Shown here in pieces: positions 1 to 6,647 of a stretch of 11,756 nt of DNA. The number at the start of each line of letters is the position of its first letter. Position 1 is the stretch's first letter. The stretch is from assembly GCA_002433675.1 (NCBI GenBank), contig DJIP01000049.1, forward strand, positions 1 through 11,756. The letters run 5' to 3'. The stretch is from Halomonas halophila. GTDB lineage: Bacteria; Pseudomonadota; Gammaproteobacteria; Pseudomonadales; Halomonadaceae. The position numbers were made by a program, and so were the translations under genes. The notes below the pieces were generated by a model, which was not told where the DNA came from, did no database searches, and saw only the letters and a list, made by a program, of their open reading frames with translations.

Positions 1-1
1 C

Positions 2-64
2 AATCTCAACACCGAAGAGGAAAGGCAACGGCTGGAGGCGTGTCGCCAGGAGCGTGACTCATGA
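2..64 (+). CDS. mobA: MobA, molybdenum cofactor guanylyltransferase (C-terminal end only)
   Basis: This is the last 20 codons of a gene that begins before the window; the stop is TGA at 62-64. The visible residues begin NLNTEEE, which fits the end of MobA proteins, where an Asn-x-Asn-Thr-Pro/Glu-Glu stretch is common near the C-terminus. MobA transfers GMP from GTP to the molybdenum-bound pterin to make the guanine dinucleotide cofactor. The assignment rests mostly on context: the next gene is mobB, and the two share an ATGA overlap (61-64), as expected for a mobA-mobB pair. No catalytic residues fall inside the window, so the function is inferred. Confidence 0.72.
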   Translation, partial: NLNTEEERQRLEACRQERDS

Positions 65-627
65 CGCAGGCGCTGAGCTTGCGTCCCGACCAGCCGCTTT
101 TGGGTATCGCCGCCTGGAGCGGGACCGGCAAGACCACCTTGCTCGAGCGCCTGGTGCCGATGTTGAAGGGCGCCGGGCTCAAGGTGGCGGTGATCAAGCA
201 CGCCCATCACCGCTTCGAGGTAGACCAGCCTGGCAAGGACAGCCATCGCCTTCGTATGGCGGGAGCCGAGCCTATTCTGATCGCCTCTCGTGCCCGAGTG
301 GCATTGATGATGGAAACACCAGGGGGCGAAGAGGCCGATCTGGCAACGCTGCTGGCCATGGTCGCGCCGCTGGAACCTCAGCTGGTGCTGGTCGAGGGCT
401 TCAAGGACTGGCCGTTGCCCAAGCTGGAGCTCTATCGCCCGGCACTGGAAAAGCCGCTGATGGCGGACGACGATCCATGGATTCAGGTCGTCGCCTGTGA
501 CGAGCCCTTGGCGACCAGGGTCGACGACCTCGATCTCAACGATCATGACGCCATCGCCGCCTGGGTCCAGGCCTGGGTGAGGCGCTGGCCCGATTGGCTT
601 GCCGCGCATCAGGGAGGAGCGTCATGA
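61..627 (+). CDS. mobB: MobB, GTP-binding molybdopterin-guanine dinucleotide biosynthesis adaptor
   Basis: This is a 188-residue P-loop protein of about usual MobB length. A Walker A motif (AWSGTGKT, residues 18-25) is followed by the family signature IKHAHH with a downstream D-x-x-G-K-D-S-H-R run (residues 45-63). A hydrophobic strand ending in VEGFK (residues 108-115) matches the conserved VEG-(Y/F)-K of MobB. In the known family MobB binds GTP and assists MobA in the last step of Mo-MGD synthesis, but is not strictly essential. The start ATG at 61 overlaps the mobA stop (ATGA) and has an AGGAG ribosome site at 48-52. The end overlaps moeA in the same way at 624-627, so translation is probably coupled. 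The family call is firm. Confidence 0.95.
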   Translation: MTQALSLRPDQPLLGIAAWSGTGKTTLLERLVPMLKGAGLKVAVIKHAHHRFEVDQPGKDSHRLRMAGAEPILIASRARVALMMETPGGEEADLATLLAMVAPLEPQLVLVEGFKDWPLPKLELYRPALEKPLMADDDPWIQVVACDEPLATRVDDLDLNDHDAIAAWVQAWVRRWPDWLAAHQGGAS

Positions 628-1874
628 CAACGCTCTCCTGTTTCGATCTTGGCGAGCGCATGCTCGGCGTCGAGGAGGCGCGAGAGGCGCTGCTGACGCT
701 GGTTGCGGGACGCCTGGCGACGGAAAAGGTGCCCTTGGCCAAGGCCCATGGCCGAGTGCTGGCCGAGGCGGTCGAAGCACCCTTCAATGTTCCCGGTCAT
801 ACCAACTCTGCGATGGATGGGGTGGCGCTCAACTGGTCGGCTGAAGACCCCGGCGAGGTCTTTCTCCAGGTGGGAGAAGCCCTGGCGGGGCAGCCTTTTC
901 ATGGTCGCCTGGGCGACGGTGAGTGTATCGCCATCACCACCGGTGCGCCCTTGCCGCCGGGGGCCGACACCGTGGTCATGCTCGAACAGCTCGAGCGGGA
1001 TGGCGATCGTGTGAGGGTTACACTCGCCGACCGCGTCAAGCAGGGCCAGAACGTGCGCCAGGCAGGCGAGGATCTGCGTGCTGGCCAGGTCGCCATGACG
1101 GCGGGCAGGCGACTCGAAGCCGCCGCGCTCGGACTGCTGGCGTCTCTCGGCCAGGCCGAGGTCCGGGTGCGGCGACGCCCTCGGGTAGCCGTGTTCTCCA
1201 CCGGCGATGAGGTCACGGCGCCCGGCGAGGAACGCTCTCAGGCGGCGATCTATGATGCCAACCGCTATTCTCTGATGGGGTTATTGCAGGAGCATGGCGC
1301 CGAGGTGATCGATCTCGGCATCGTCGCCGATGACACCGACGCCCTGGTCGAACAGCTCGCTGCCGCTGCCCGGACCGCGGATCTGGTGGTCTCCAGTGGC
1401 GGGGTCTCGGTGGGGCAGGCCGACCACACCCGGGAAGCGGTGGAGCGTCTTGGCAGGCTGACCCTGTGGCGCATCGCCATGCGGCCAGGCCGCCCCATGG
1501 CATGTGGGGTGATTGGCCCCGACCAGACGCCCTTGCTCGGACTGCCGGGCAACCCCGTGGCCTGCATGGTGACCTGTCTGGTGTTTGTGGTGCCGATGCT
1601 GTCGGCCCTGGAAGGGCGCTCACCCACACAGCCACGCTGGAAGGCCGTAGCCGGTAGTGCCTTTCGCAGCAGGGCCGGGCGCACGGACTACAGTCGCGGT
1701 GTCTTTCACTGTGATGCGGACGGTACCTTGCGGGTGGTCAATACAGGCAACCAGGGTTCCGGTATTCTGTCGTCCATGGTCGCGGCCAATTGCCTGGTCG
1801 AGATTCCCGAGGATACGGACTCGGCGTCCATCGATGATATCGTGATGGTACTCCCTCTCTTTCGATTTTCCTGA
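624..1874 (+). CDS. moeA: MoeA, molybdopterin molybdenumtransferase
   Basis: This protein of 416 residues, close to the E. coli length, inserts molybdate into adenylylated molybdopterin. Visible family motifs in order are NSAMDG (61-66), AITTGAPLPPGADTVV (103-118), GQNVRQAGEDL (141-151), STGDEV (192-197), IYDANRY (209-215), SSGGVSVGQAD (257-267), MRPGRP (286-291) and LGLPGNPVA (305-313). They cover the MoeA N-terminal domains and the MoaB/Mog-like fold that holds the active site. I chose ATG 624 rather than an in-frame start at 594 because 624 makes the ATGA overlap with mobB, has a GGGAGGAG ribosome site at 612-619, and matches the usual MoeA N-terminus. The next reading frame starts 9 bases after the stop. 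Confidence 0.96.
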   Translation: MTTLSCFDLGERMLGVEEAREALLTLVAGRLATEKVPLAKAHGRVLAEAVEAPFNVPGHTNSAMDGVALNWSAEDPGEVFLQVGEALAGQPFHGRLGDGECIAITTGAPLPPGADTVVMLEQLERDGDRVRVTLADRVKQGQNVRQAGEDLRAGQVAMTAGRRLEAAALGLLASLGQAEVRVRRRPRVAVFSTGDEVTAPGEERSQAAIYDANRYSLMGLLQEHGAEVIDLGIVADDTDALVEQLAAAARTADLVVSSGGVSVGQADHTREAVERLGRLTLWRIAMRPGRPMACGVIGPDQTPLLGLPGNPVACMVTCLVFVVPMLSALEGRSPTQPRWKAVAGSAFRSRAGRTDYSRGVFHCDADGTLRVVNTGNQGSGILSSMVAANCLVEIPEDTDSASIDDIVMVLPLFRFS

Positions 1875-1883
1875 GGCTTGAAC

Positions 1884-2696
1884 ATGACGCTTTCCCATCT
1901 CAACGCACGCGGCGAAGCCAACATGGTCGATGTCGGCGACAAGGCAGCGACCCGACGGGAGGCGACGGCGACCGGGAGCATCTCCATGGCGCCGGAGACT
2001 CTGGCGCTGTTGAGCGATGGCAAGTTGCCCAAGGGCGACGTGCTGGCTACCGCCAGGATTGCCGGCATTCAGGCCGCAAAACGCACCCATGAGTTGATCC
2101 CGCTTTGCCACCAGCTGGCGCTGTCCAAGGTCAGCGTCGACTTCGAGATCGACGCAGAATCCAGCTGTGTCAGGGTGTCGGCGACGTGCCGTCTGACTGG
2201 GCGAACCGGGGTCGAGATGGAAGCTCTGACGGCCGTATCGGTGGCCTGTCTGACCCTTTACGACATGTGCAAGGCGGTGGACAAGGAGATGGAGATCGGC
2301 GAGATCCATGTGGATGCCAAGCAGGGCGGCAAGTCCGGTGACTATCTGCGCCGGAGCGCGACCGCTGCGACGGCAACGCCGATCGTGACCAGCCCCGAGA
2401 ACAGCCCGGCCTTGACCCTGGGGCTTGCGTCCGCCGCGGAGCAGTGTGTCAGGGTGAAATGCCTGGCTGAACTGCGCGAAAGGCTTGGCGTCGGTGAAGC
2501 ATCGGTGCCCCTGGACAGGTTGCCGAGTGCCGATGTGGCCGGTCTCAAGCAGGCCCTCAAGTCCCTTGATGATCGCTTCAAGGGGCTGGAAGAAGGGCGT
2601 GTGCTGTGCGCCGTCAATCAGGTGATGGCGAGTGACGGTACCCGTCTGACCTGTGAGGACGAGGTCGCCTTCTTTCCACCGGTGACAGGAGGCTGA
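1884..2696 (+). CDS. MoaC-MoaD fusion: cyclic pyranopterin monophosphate synthase joined to molybdopterin synthase sulfur-carrier subunit
   Basis: One 270-residue frame contains two pathway proteins. Residues 1 to about 158 are full-length Moa[10 protein letters not shown] (74-82), [12 protein letters not shown] (110-121), [11 protein letters not shown] (126-136) and GGKSGD (148-153), with Asp127 and Lys130 at the positions of the known E. coli catalytic pair (128/131). Residues about 159-186 form an Ala/Thr/Ser/Pro-rich linker. Residues about 187-270 are MoaD, with a [10 protein letters not shown] start, an AVNQ strand (243-246) and the [12 protein letters not shown] end whose terminal Gly-Gly is thiocarboxylated. 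No separate moaD gene follows; moaE starts 4 bases later. The start ATG 1884 has GAGG at 1873-1876, 7 bases upstream; the in-frame TTG at 1878 is less likely. MoaC converts the GTP-derived cyclic intermediate to cPMP, and MoaD donates sulfur to cPMP. Both parts look intact. Separate MoaD production from an internal start (for example GTG 2454) cannot be excluded. Confidence 0.93.
   Translation: MTLSHLNARGEANMVDVGDKAATRREATATGSISMAPETLALLSDGKLPKGDVLATARIAGIQAAKRTHELIPLCHQLALSKVSVDFEIDAESSCVRVSATCRLTGRTGVEMEALTAVSVACLTLYDMCKAVDKEMEIGEIHVDAKQGGKSGDYLRRSATAATATPIVTSPENSPALTLGLASAAEQCVRVKCLAELRERLGVGEASVPLDRLPSADVAGLKQALKSLDDRFKGLEEGRVLCAVNQVMASDGTRLTCEDEVAFFPPVTGG
2687..2692 (+). promoter_or_regulatory. 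Shine-Dalgarno site of moaE inside the MoaD Gly-Gly codons
   Basis: The perfect AGGAGG lies 7 bases before the moaE ATG at 2700. It spans the last base of a Thr codon, all of GGA, and the first two bases of GGC: the two codons for the catalytic C-terminal diglycine of the MoaD part. Confidence 0.85.
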
Positions 2697-2699
2697 TCG

Positions 2700-3158
2700 A
2701 TGATACGCGTGCAGCATGAGGCCTTCGATGCGGGCCATGAGCAGCGCCTGATGCTCGAACATCGCACCGACATCGGAGCCGTGGTCAGCTTCACCGGGCT
2801 GGTCAGGGACTTCAATGAACGCCCGGACGTCACGGCGCTGACGCTTGAGCATTATCCCGGCATGACCGAAGCGTCGCTGGCCGAGATCGAGGCTGAGGCG
2901 CGACAGCGCTGGCCGCTGGACGAGGTAACCCTGATCCACCGAATCGGTCGTCTGGAGCCTGGTGATCCCATCGTGCTGGTGGTGGTGGCCAGCGCCCATC
3001 GGCGTGCGGCCTTCGAGGCCTGCGAATTTCTGATGGATCATCTGAAGACCCGAGCGCCGTTCTGGAAGAAAGAGCACACCGACAGCGGCGATTACTGGGT
3101 ATCGGAACGTCGTCAGGACCACGACGACGCCAAGCGTTGGGAGGTCGCTTCGCAATGA
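2700..3158 (+). CDS. moaE: MoaE, molybdopterin synthase catalytic subunit
   Basis: This 152-residue protein is of normal MoaE length. It transfers two sulfurs from thiocarboxylated MoaD to cPMP to make molybdopterin. Motifs are [12 protein letters not shown] (26-37), LEHYPGM (49-55), [10 protein letters not shown] (80-89), [17 protein letters not shown] (97-113) and [11 protein letters not shown] (115-125). The known E. coli residues Phe34, Arg39, His103, Arg104, Lys119 and Lys126 fall at Phe31, Arg36, His100, Arg101, Lys116 and Lys123, a constant offset of three, so the active site looks complete. The start is 4 bases after the MoaC-MoaD stop, with its ribosome site inside the preceding gene. 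The stop overlaps the moaA start (ATGA, 3155-3158). Its sulfur-carrying partner must be the MoaD half of the fusion unless another moaD exists elsewhere. Confidence 0.96.
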   Translation: MIRVQHEAFDAGHEQRLMLEHRTDIGAVVSFTGLVRDFNERPDVTALTLEHYPGMTEASLAEIEAEARQRWPLDEVTLIHRIGRLEPGDPIVLVVVASAHRRAAFEACEFLMDHLKTRAPFWKKEHTDSGDYWVSERRQDHDDAKRWEVASQ

Positions 3159-4147
3159 CACAACAGTTGATCGACAGTTTCGGTCGCCGGGTGACCTACG
3201 TCCGATTGTCTGTCACCGACCGCTGCGACTTTCGCTGCGTCTACTGCATGAGCGAGGAGATGACCTTCCTGCCGCGCGCCCAGGTGCTGACGCTGGAGGA
3301 GATCGCTCAGGTGGCGCAAGCTTTCACCGAGCTCGGCGTGGAAAAGATTCGTTTGACCGGTGGGGAGCCGCTGGTTCGTCGCAATATCGAGCAACTGGTG
3401 TCCAGTATAGGTGCCTTGCCGGGGCTTCGAGACTTTGCCATGACCACCAACGGGGCGGGCCTGAGGCGGCACGCCGAGGCCCTGCGCCAGGGTGGCATGA
3501 AGCGTCTCAACATCAGTCTGGATTCGCTCGATCCCGAGCGCTTTCGTCGGCTGACGCGTACTGGTGATCTCGACAAGGTGCTGGACGGCATCAGCGCCGC
3601 TCGGCAGGCCGGCTTTGAGCGCATCAAGCTGAATGCGGTGGTGCTCAAGGGGCGCAACGAAGACGAAGTGCTGGATCTTGTCGAGTTCTCCAGGGCAGAG
3701 GGTCTGGATATCAGTTTTATCGAGGAGATGCCGCTGGGCGACGTTTCCGACCATTCCCGCGCCGAGACCTACTGTTCAAGCGACGAGGTGCGCGAACGAA
3801 TCGAGCAACGCTACCCCTTGATGGCTACGACGGAAGCCACCGCAGGTCCTTCTCGCTACTACCGCATGGAGGATAGCGAGACTCGGGTCGGTTTCATCTC
3901 GCCCCACAGCCACAACTTCTGTTCGTCCTGCAATCGTGTACGGGTCACCGTGGAAGGGCGCTTGCTGCTGTGCCTCGGCAACGAACATTCGGTGGATCTC
4001 AGGGCGGTATTGAGGCGCTACCCCGGTGACCTGGAGAAGCTCAAGTCCGCCATTGTGGAGGCGATGCCACTCAAGCCTGAGCGGCACCATTTCACTACCG
4101 ACGGGGATGTACAGGTGGTTCGCTTCATGAACATGACGGGTGGCTGA
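3155..4147 (+). CDS. moaA: MoaA, GTP 3',8-cyclase (radical SAM)
   Basis: This 330-residue radical SAM enzyme catalyses the first committed step of Moco synthesis, cyclising GTP using two iron-sulfur clusters. The N-terminal cluster motif is CDFRCVYC (Cys24, Cys28, Cys31). The SAM-binding GGEP is within LTGGEPL (67-73). The second cluster motif is Cys256-x2-Cys259-x13-Cys273. The protein ends in the family's conserved Gly-Gly tail (MNMTGG). I chose ATG 3155 over an in-frame TTG at 3137: ATG makes an ATGA overlap with moaE, has GGGAGG at 3139-3144, and puts the first cysteine at residue 24 as in characterised MoaA proteins. It is the last gene of the operon, with a terminator-like hairpin about 40 bases after the stop. 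Confidence 0.97.
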   Translation: MTQQLIDSFGRRVTYVRLSVTDRCDFRCVYCMSEEMTFLPRAQVLTLEEIAQVAQAFTELGVEKIRLTGGEPLVRRNIEQLVSSIGALPGLRDFAMTTNGAGLRRHAEALRQGGMKRLNISLDSLDPERFRRLTRTGDLDKVLDGISAARQAGFERIKLNAVVLKGRNEDEVLDLVEFSRAEGLDISFIEEMPLGDVSDHSRAETYCSSDEVRERIEQRYPLMATTEATAGPSRYYRMEDSETRVGFISPHSHNFCSSCNRVRVTVEGRLLLCLGNEHSVDLRAVLRRYPGDLEKLKSAIVEAMPLKPERHHFTTDGDVQVVRFMNMTGG

Positions 4148-4186
4148 TAGCGCCTTCGCCACATGATCGATTGTCTTCTTGCCTGT

Positions 4187-4214
4187 GCGGGCGCCTTGTG
4201 CGCCCGCTCTTTGT
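4187..4214 (+). terminator. Probable intrinsic terminator of the Moco operon
   Basis: An 8-bp perfect stem, GCGGGCGC (4187-4194) with GCGCCCGC (4200-4207), encloses the loop CTTGT and is followed by TCTTTGT. The T-run is short and interrupted, so termination may be incomplete. The other strand has no T-run, so the direction is +. Confidence 0.7.
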
Positions 4215-4263
4215 ATCCTCGGCTCTATCCCTTTCCCTCGACGCGTCAGCGTTTCAACGAATA

Positions 4264-4275
4264 TTGACCGGTCAA
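4264..4275. repeat. Perfect palindrome TTGACCGGTCAA, possible operator
   Basis: This uninterrupted 12-bp inverted repeat lies in AT-rich intergenic DNA, about 90 bases upstream of the -35 box of the H-NS-like gene. Its form resembles operators bound by dimeric repressors such as TetR-type proteins, but no regulator gene is adjacent and a target promoter cannot be named. Confidence 0.4.
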
Positions 4276-4366
4276 GGTGTGGCTGGGTTCGTCTATTGAG
4301 CACGCTGTTGACGGATAAAGGCGGCCAATATTTCGGTAATGGACAAGGAAAAATCTCCAGCATTTC

Positions 4367-4394
4367 TTGCCAAGAGTGGCCGGTTGCATATACT
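4367..4394 (+). promoter_or_regulatory. Sigma-70 promoter of the H-NS-like gene
   Basis: A -35 box TTGCCA (4367-4372) and a -10 box TATACT (4389-4394) are separated by 16 bases. Each box is one base from consensus. Transcription should begin near 4401, giving a leader of about 50 bases. This supports ATG 4451 as the start, because an upstream in-frame TTG at 4367 lies in the -35 box. Confidence 0.75.
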
Positions 4395-4410
4395 TTTCTT
4401 CAAGTGAAAT

Positions 4411-4424
4411 GCGGCGAGCGCCGC
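4411..4424 (+). other. GC-rich hairpin in the leader of the H-NS-like gene
   Basis: GCGGC (4411-4415), loop GAGC, GCCGC (4420-4424) forms a perfect 5-bp stem just after the predicted transcription start and 17 bases before the ribosome site (4441-4448). It could stabilise the 5' end or affect translation; neither is shown. Confidence 0.4.
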
Positions 4425-4450
4425 TTGGTATCAAAGCTATGGAGGGAGCT

Positions 4451-4735
4451 ATGTCCAGCGAATCATTGGAACGCATTGCGAGAAACAAGAACGTGGCACG
4501 GGCAGCGGCTCGCCAACTGAGCATGGAGCAGCTGCAAAAACTGGCGGAAGTGGTCGAGGAGGTCATCGATCAGAAGCGCGACGAGGATCGCCAGCGCCAG
4601 GAAGAAGAGATGCAGAAGGCCCAGAAGCTGGCCGAGATCCGTGAGCAGATCACCGAAGCCGGCCTGTCGCTGGATGATCTCGTATCTGAGCAGCCCAAGC
4701 GCAAGCGTGGACGTCCGCCCAAGAACGCCAAGTAA
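4451..4735 (+). CDS. Small H-NS-like protein with a C-terminal AT-hook-like DNA-binding tail
   Basis: This 94-residue, highly charged protein has two parts. Residues about 8-79 are helical and coiled-coil-like. They align by eye with the oligomerisation region of H-NS: an ARQLSMEQLQKLAEVVEEVIDQKRDE segment (20-45, compare the H-NS segment with [24 protein letters not shown]), then a charged helix and EIREQITEAGLSLDDL (62-77, compare QQYREMLIADGIDPNEL). Residues 83-94 are a basic tail, KRKRGRPPKNAK, whose core RGRP is the AT-hook motif that enters the minor groove of AT-rich DNA. The usual H-NS C-terminal domain with its TWTGQGR-type loop is absent, and the protein is about 40 residues shorter than H-NS. 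The start ATG 4451 has GGAGGGAG at 4441-4448. The gene stands alone with its own promoter and strong terminator. I infer a nucleoid-associated or gene-silencing role; a co-regulator role through hetero-oligomers with full-length H-NS is an alternative. Confidence 0.7.
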   Translation: MSSESLERIARNKNVARAAARQLSMEQLQKLAEVVEEVIDQKRDEDRQRQEEEMQKAQKLAEIREQITEAGLSLDDLVSEQPKRKRGRPPKNAK

Positions 4736-4828
4736 TACTGGTAGCGCAGGCCTGGTCACGCGAGTTCAGTTGGCTTGACCTTGCCTGGACGTAACGCGTC
4801 GCCAGTGCAGCTTGGCCGCCGTATCACT

Positions 4829-4858
4829 AAAGTGCGTGTGACCAAAGTGCGAGTGTGA
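4829..4858 (+). repeat. Short direct repeat in the 3' region of the H-NS-like gene
   Basis: AAAGTGCG occurs at 4829-4836 and 4844-4851, spaced 15 bases, each followed closely by GTGTGA. The copies lie between the stop codon (4735) and the terminator (4898). No function is evident. Confidence 0.4.
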
Positions 4859-4897
4859 TGACAGCGCGGCCACAAGTACGGCGAACGTCGAGTCGCG

Positions 4898-4933
4898 ACC
4901 GGCCCTGGATACCTCCAGGGCCGGTTTTTTTTT
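4898..4933 (+). terminator. Strong intrinsic terminator after the H-NS-like gene
   Basis: A perfect 12-bp stem, ACCGGCCCTGGA (4898-4909) with TCCAGGGCCGGT (4914-4925), encloses the tetraloop TACC and runs into nine Ts (4925-4933). It is textbook for the + strand. It also stops reading into the 3' end of the opposing RNase J-like gene. On the - strand no T-run follows the stem, so it is not an efficient terminator for that gene. Confidence 0.95.
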
Positions 4934-4945
4934 GTGGAGGTTTGC

Positions 4946-6628
4946 TCAGGCGTCGCCGGCGATGCCTTCGATATCGCTCGCCATCAACTGGAGTTCGATT
5001 TGTGGCAGACGCTGTAGGTGTTCGCCCAGCCATGCCTGAATACGAGGGTAGAGGCCACGACGGAGCGCCGACAGGGTGTCGACGGCCAGGTCGTCGAGTT
5101 GCTCGTCGAGCCAGTCGATGAAATTGTCCTCGTCCAGGGGGCTGGTCTGGCTTGAGTCGATCATCAGTCGACCAATTCTCGCCCAGCCGGTATCGGTCGC
5201 TACCAGGCTGATGGCGAGGAACAGAACGCCGTGGCGATTGCGGGCATGTGCTGGAGATTGACGGCGGTCGATGCCTCCGCGTTCGATGATGCACTGAGAC
5301 AGAGGGAAGCTTTCCTCCCGGGTCAGGCCGCCTTGATCAAAGCGGATCAGGTCGCCATTGCGAGGTGCCAGCGGAGCCTCGATGCCCAGGCGGCAGGCCA
5401 GCTCCTGATGGGCGGACTGATGGTTTTCCTCGCCGTGTACCGGCAGCAGCCTGGTCGGCTGAAGCCAGCGATAGAAGCGTTCCAGTTCCTGCTGGGCGGG
5501 GTGCCCGGAGGCATGCAGTTCGGGGTGGCTGGCATCGTCGATGATGGTGACCTGAAAGCGTGCCAGGCCGCGCTTGAGCCGCTCGATCAGGTGCTCGTTG
5601 CCGGGAATGGCCTTGGCCGAGAAGATGACGGTGTCGCCGGTGGTCAGCTCGAAGTGGGGGTGCCTTCCCTGGGCAAGGCGCGAGAGGGCGGCGCGGGGTT
5701 CGCCCTGGCTGCCGGTGGCAATGACCAGCACCTCCTCGGCGGGTAGATAGCCCAGGTCGCTGACGGGCACCAGCGCTGGAAAGTCGTCGAAATAGCCCAG
5801 TTGCCTGGCATGGCCCACCATGCGCTCCATGGAGCGCCCGAGCAGGCTGACCCGGCGTCCGCAGCGAGCAGCGGCGCGGCCGATGGCCAGGACTCGTGCC
5901 AGATTGCTGGCGAAGCAGGAAACGACCACGCGACCCTGGCACCGGGAAATGGTAGACACCATGGCCCTTGCTACTTCGCCCTCGCTGCGGGAATGGCCGG
6001 CTACGTTGGCATTGGTGGAGTCGCCGACCACGAGATCGATCGGCGCGAGGGCGCGAAACAGCTTTTCGTCCACCGGCTGGCCGATCAGCGGCTGTGGGTC
6101 GAGTTTCCAGTCGCCGGTATGCAGGATGCGCGAGTTACCGGCTTGAATGAGCAGGGCGCAGCTTTCCGGGATGGAATGCGTCAGGGGCAAAAACCGCAAG
6201 GAAAACCCTGCGATGTCTCTGGCGTCCCCGGGTTCGATGACCTCGATGGCGTCGGTGGGCAGGCCCCGTTCGCTGAACTTGACGCGCAACATGGCCGCCA
6301 CCAGAGGGGTGGCCAGGATGGGGCAACTCCAGCGTGGCCACAGCCAGGCGGCGGCGCCGATATGGTCTTCGTGGCCATGGGTAATCAGCAGCGCCTGCGG
6401 GCGAATGCCGCGGGCATCCAGCACCGAGGTGTCGGGCACCTGGAGCGGTTCACCTGGCAGGTCCTGGCGAATCAGCATGCCACAGTCGACGGCAATCCAG
6501 GCGTCCTGATAGCCGTACAGGCTGAGATTCATGCCGATCTCGCCGCAGCCTCCGAGGGGCAGAAAATGCACCGGTGGGCGGCGTCGTGGTCGAATCTGGG
6601 CTCGCGGAATCGGCATCATGCTCGGCAT
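4946..6628 (-). CDS. RNase J-like ribonuclease (metallo-beta-lactamase / beta-CASP family)
   Basis: This protein of about 560 residues is the length of bacterial RNase J, an endo- and 5'-3' exoribonuclease in the cytoplasm. Counting from ATG 6628, motifs are PLGGCGEIGMN (24-34), the zinc motif THGHEDHIGA (83-92), THSIPES (150-156), HTGDWKLD (170-177), GDSTNA (202-207), then the beta-CASP motifs FASNLARV, TGSQGEP and SAKAIPGNE, HASGH (372-376) and PVHGE (His398). All expected metal ligands appear present. The C-terminal 100 or so residues diverge but resemble the RNase J tail. An in-frame GTG at 6670 lies upstream of the predicted -10 box, so the start must be ATG 6628, 6619 or 6616; no clear ribosome site decides between them. 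It diverges from purU. RNase J is the best call, but the substrate is not shown by sequence. Confidence 0.88.
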   Translation of the reverse strand: MPSMMPIPRAQIRPRRRPPVHFLPLGGCGEIGMNLSLYGYQDAWIAVDCGMLIRQDLPGEPLQVPDTSVLDARGIRPQALLITHGHEDHIGAAAWLWPRWSCPILATPLVAAMLRVKFSERGLPTDAIEVIEPGDARDIAGFSLRFLPLTHSIPESCALLIQAGNSRILHTGDWKLDPQPLIGQPVDEKLFRALAPIDLVVGDSTNANVAGHSRSEGEVARAMVSTISRCQGRVVVSCFASNLARVLAIGRAAARCGRRVSLLGRSMERMVGHARQLGYFDDFPALVPVSDLGYLPAEEVLVIATGSQGEPRAALSRLAQGRHPHFELTTGDTVIFSAKAIPGNEHLIERLKRGLARFQVTIIDDASHPELHASGHPAQQELERFYRWLQPTRLLPVHGEENHQSAHQELACRLGIEAPLAPRNGDLIRFDQGGLTREESFPLSQCIIERGGIDRRQSPAHARNRHGVLFLAISLVATDTGWARIGRLMIDSSQTSPLDEDNFIDWLDEQLDDLAVDTLSALRRGLYPRIQAWLGEHLQRLPQIELQLMASDIEGIAGDA

Positions 6629-6647
6629 CGTGGACGGTGTGCATTTC

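Larger units (their letters stand above)
4148..4450. other. Intergenic region between the Moco operon and the H-NS-like gene
   Basis: This 303-base stretch has no convincing gene. It contains the Moco terminator (4187-4214), a perfect 12-bp palindrome (4264-4275), a sigma-70 promoter (4367-4394) and a small hairpin in the leader of the next gene (4411-4424). It is visibly more AT-rich than the genes around it, especially 4255-4410. Short open frames here lack ribosome sites and cross the terminator or promoter, so I do not call them. Confidence 0.7.

Noticed and set aside
1620..3161. Long open frame on the - strand opposite moeA, moaC-moaD and moaE (513 codons)
   Set aside because: It is an antisense shadow of GC-rich genes with clear conserved motifs on the + strand. 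Its protein has no recognisable domain and a composition typical of reverse-frame reading.
4179..4520. Open frame of 113 codons on the + strand in the moaA to H-NS-like interval
   Set aside because: It begins at the Moco terminator, crosses a good promoter and overlaps the H-NS-like gene in another frame. No ribosome site is present.
4855..5121. Open frame of 88 codons on the + strand after the H-NS-like gene
   Set aside because: It reads straight through the strong terminator stem and T-run at 4898-4933 and then antisense to the RNase J-like gene.
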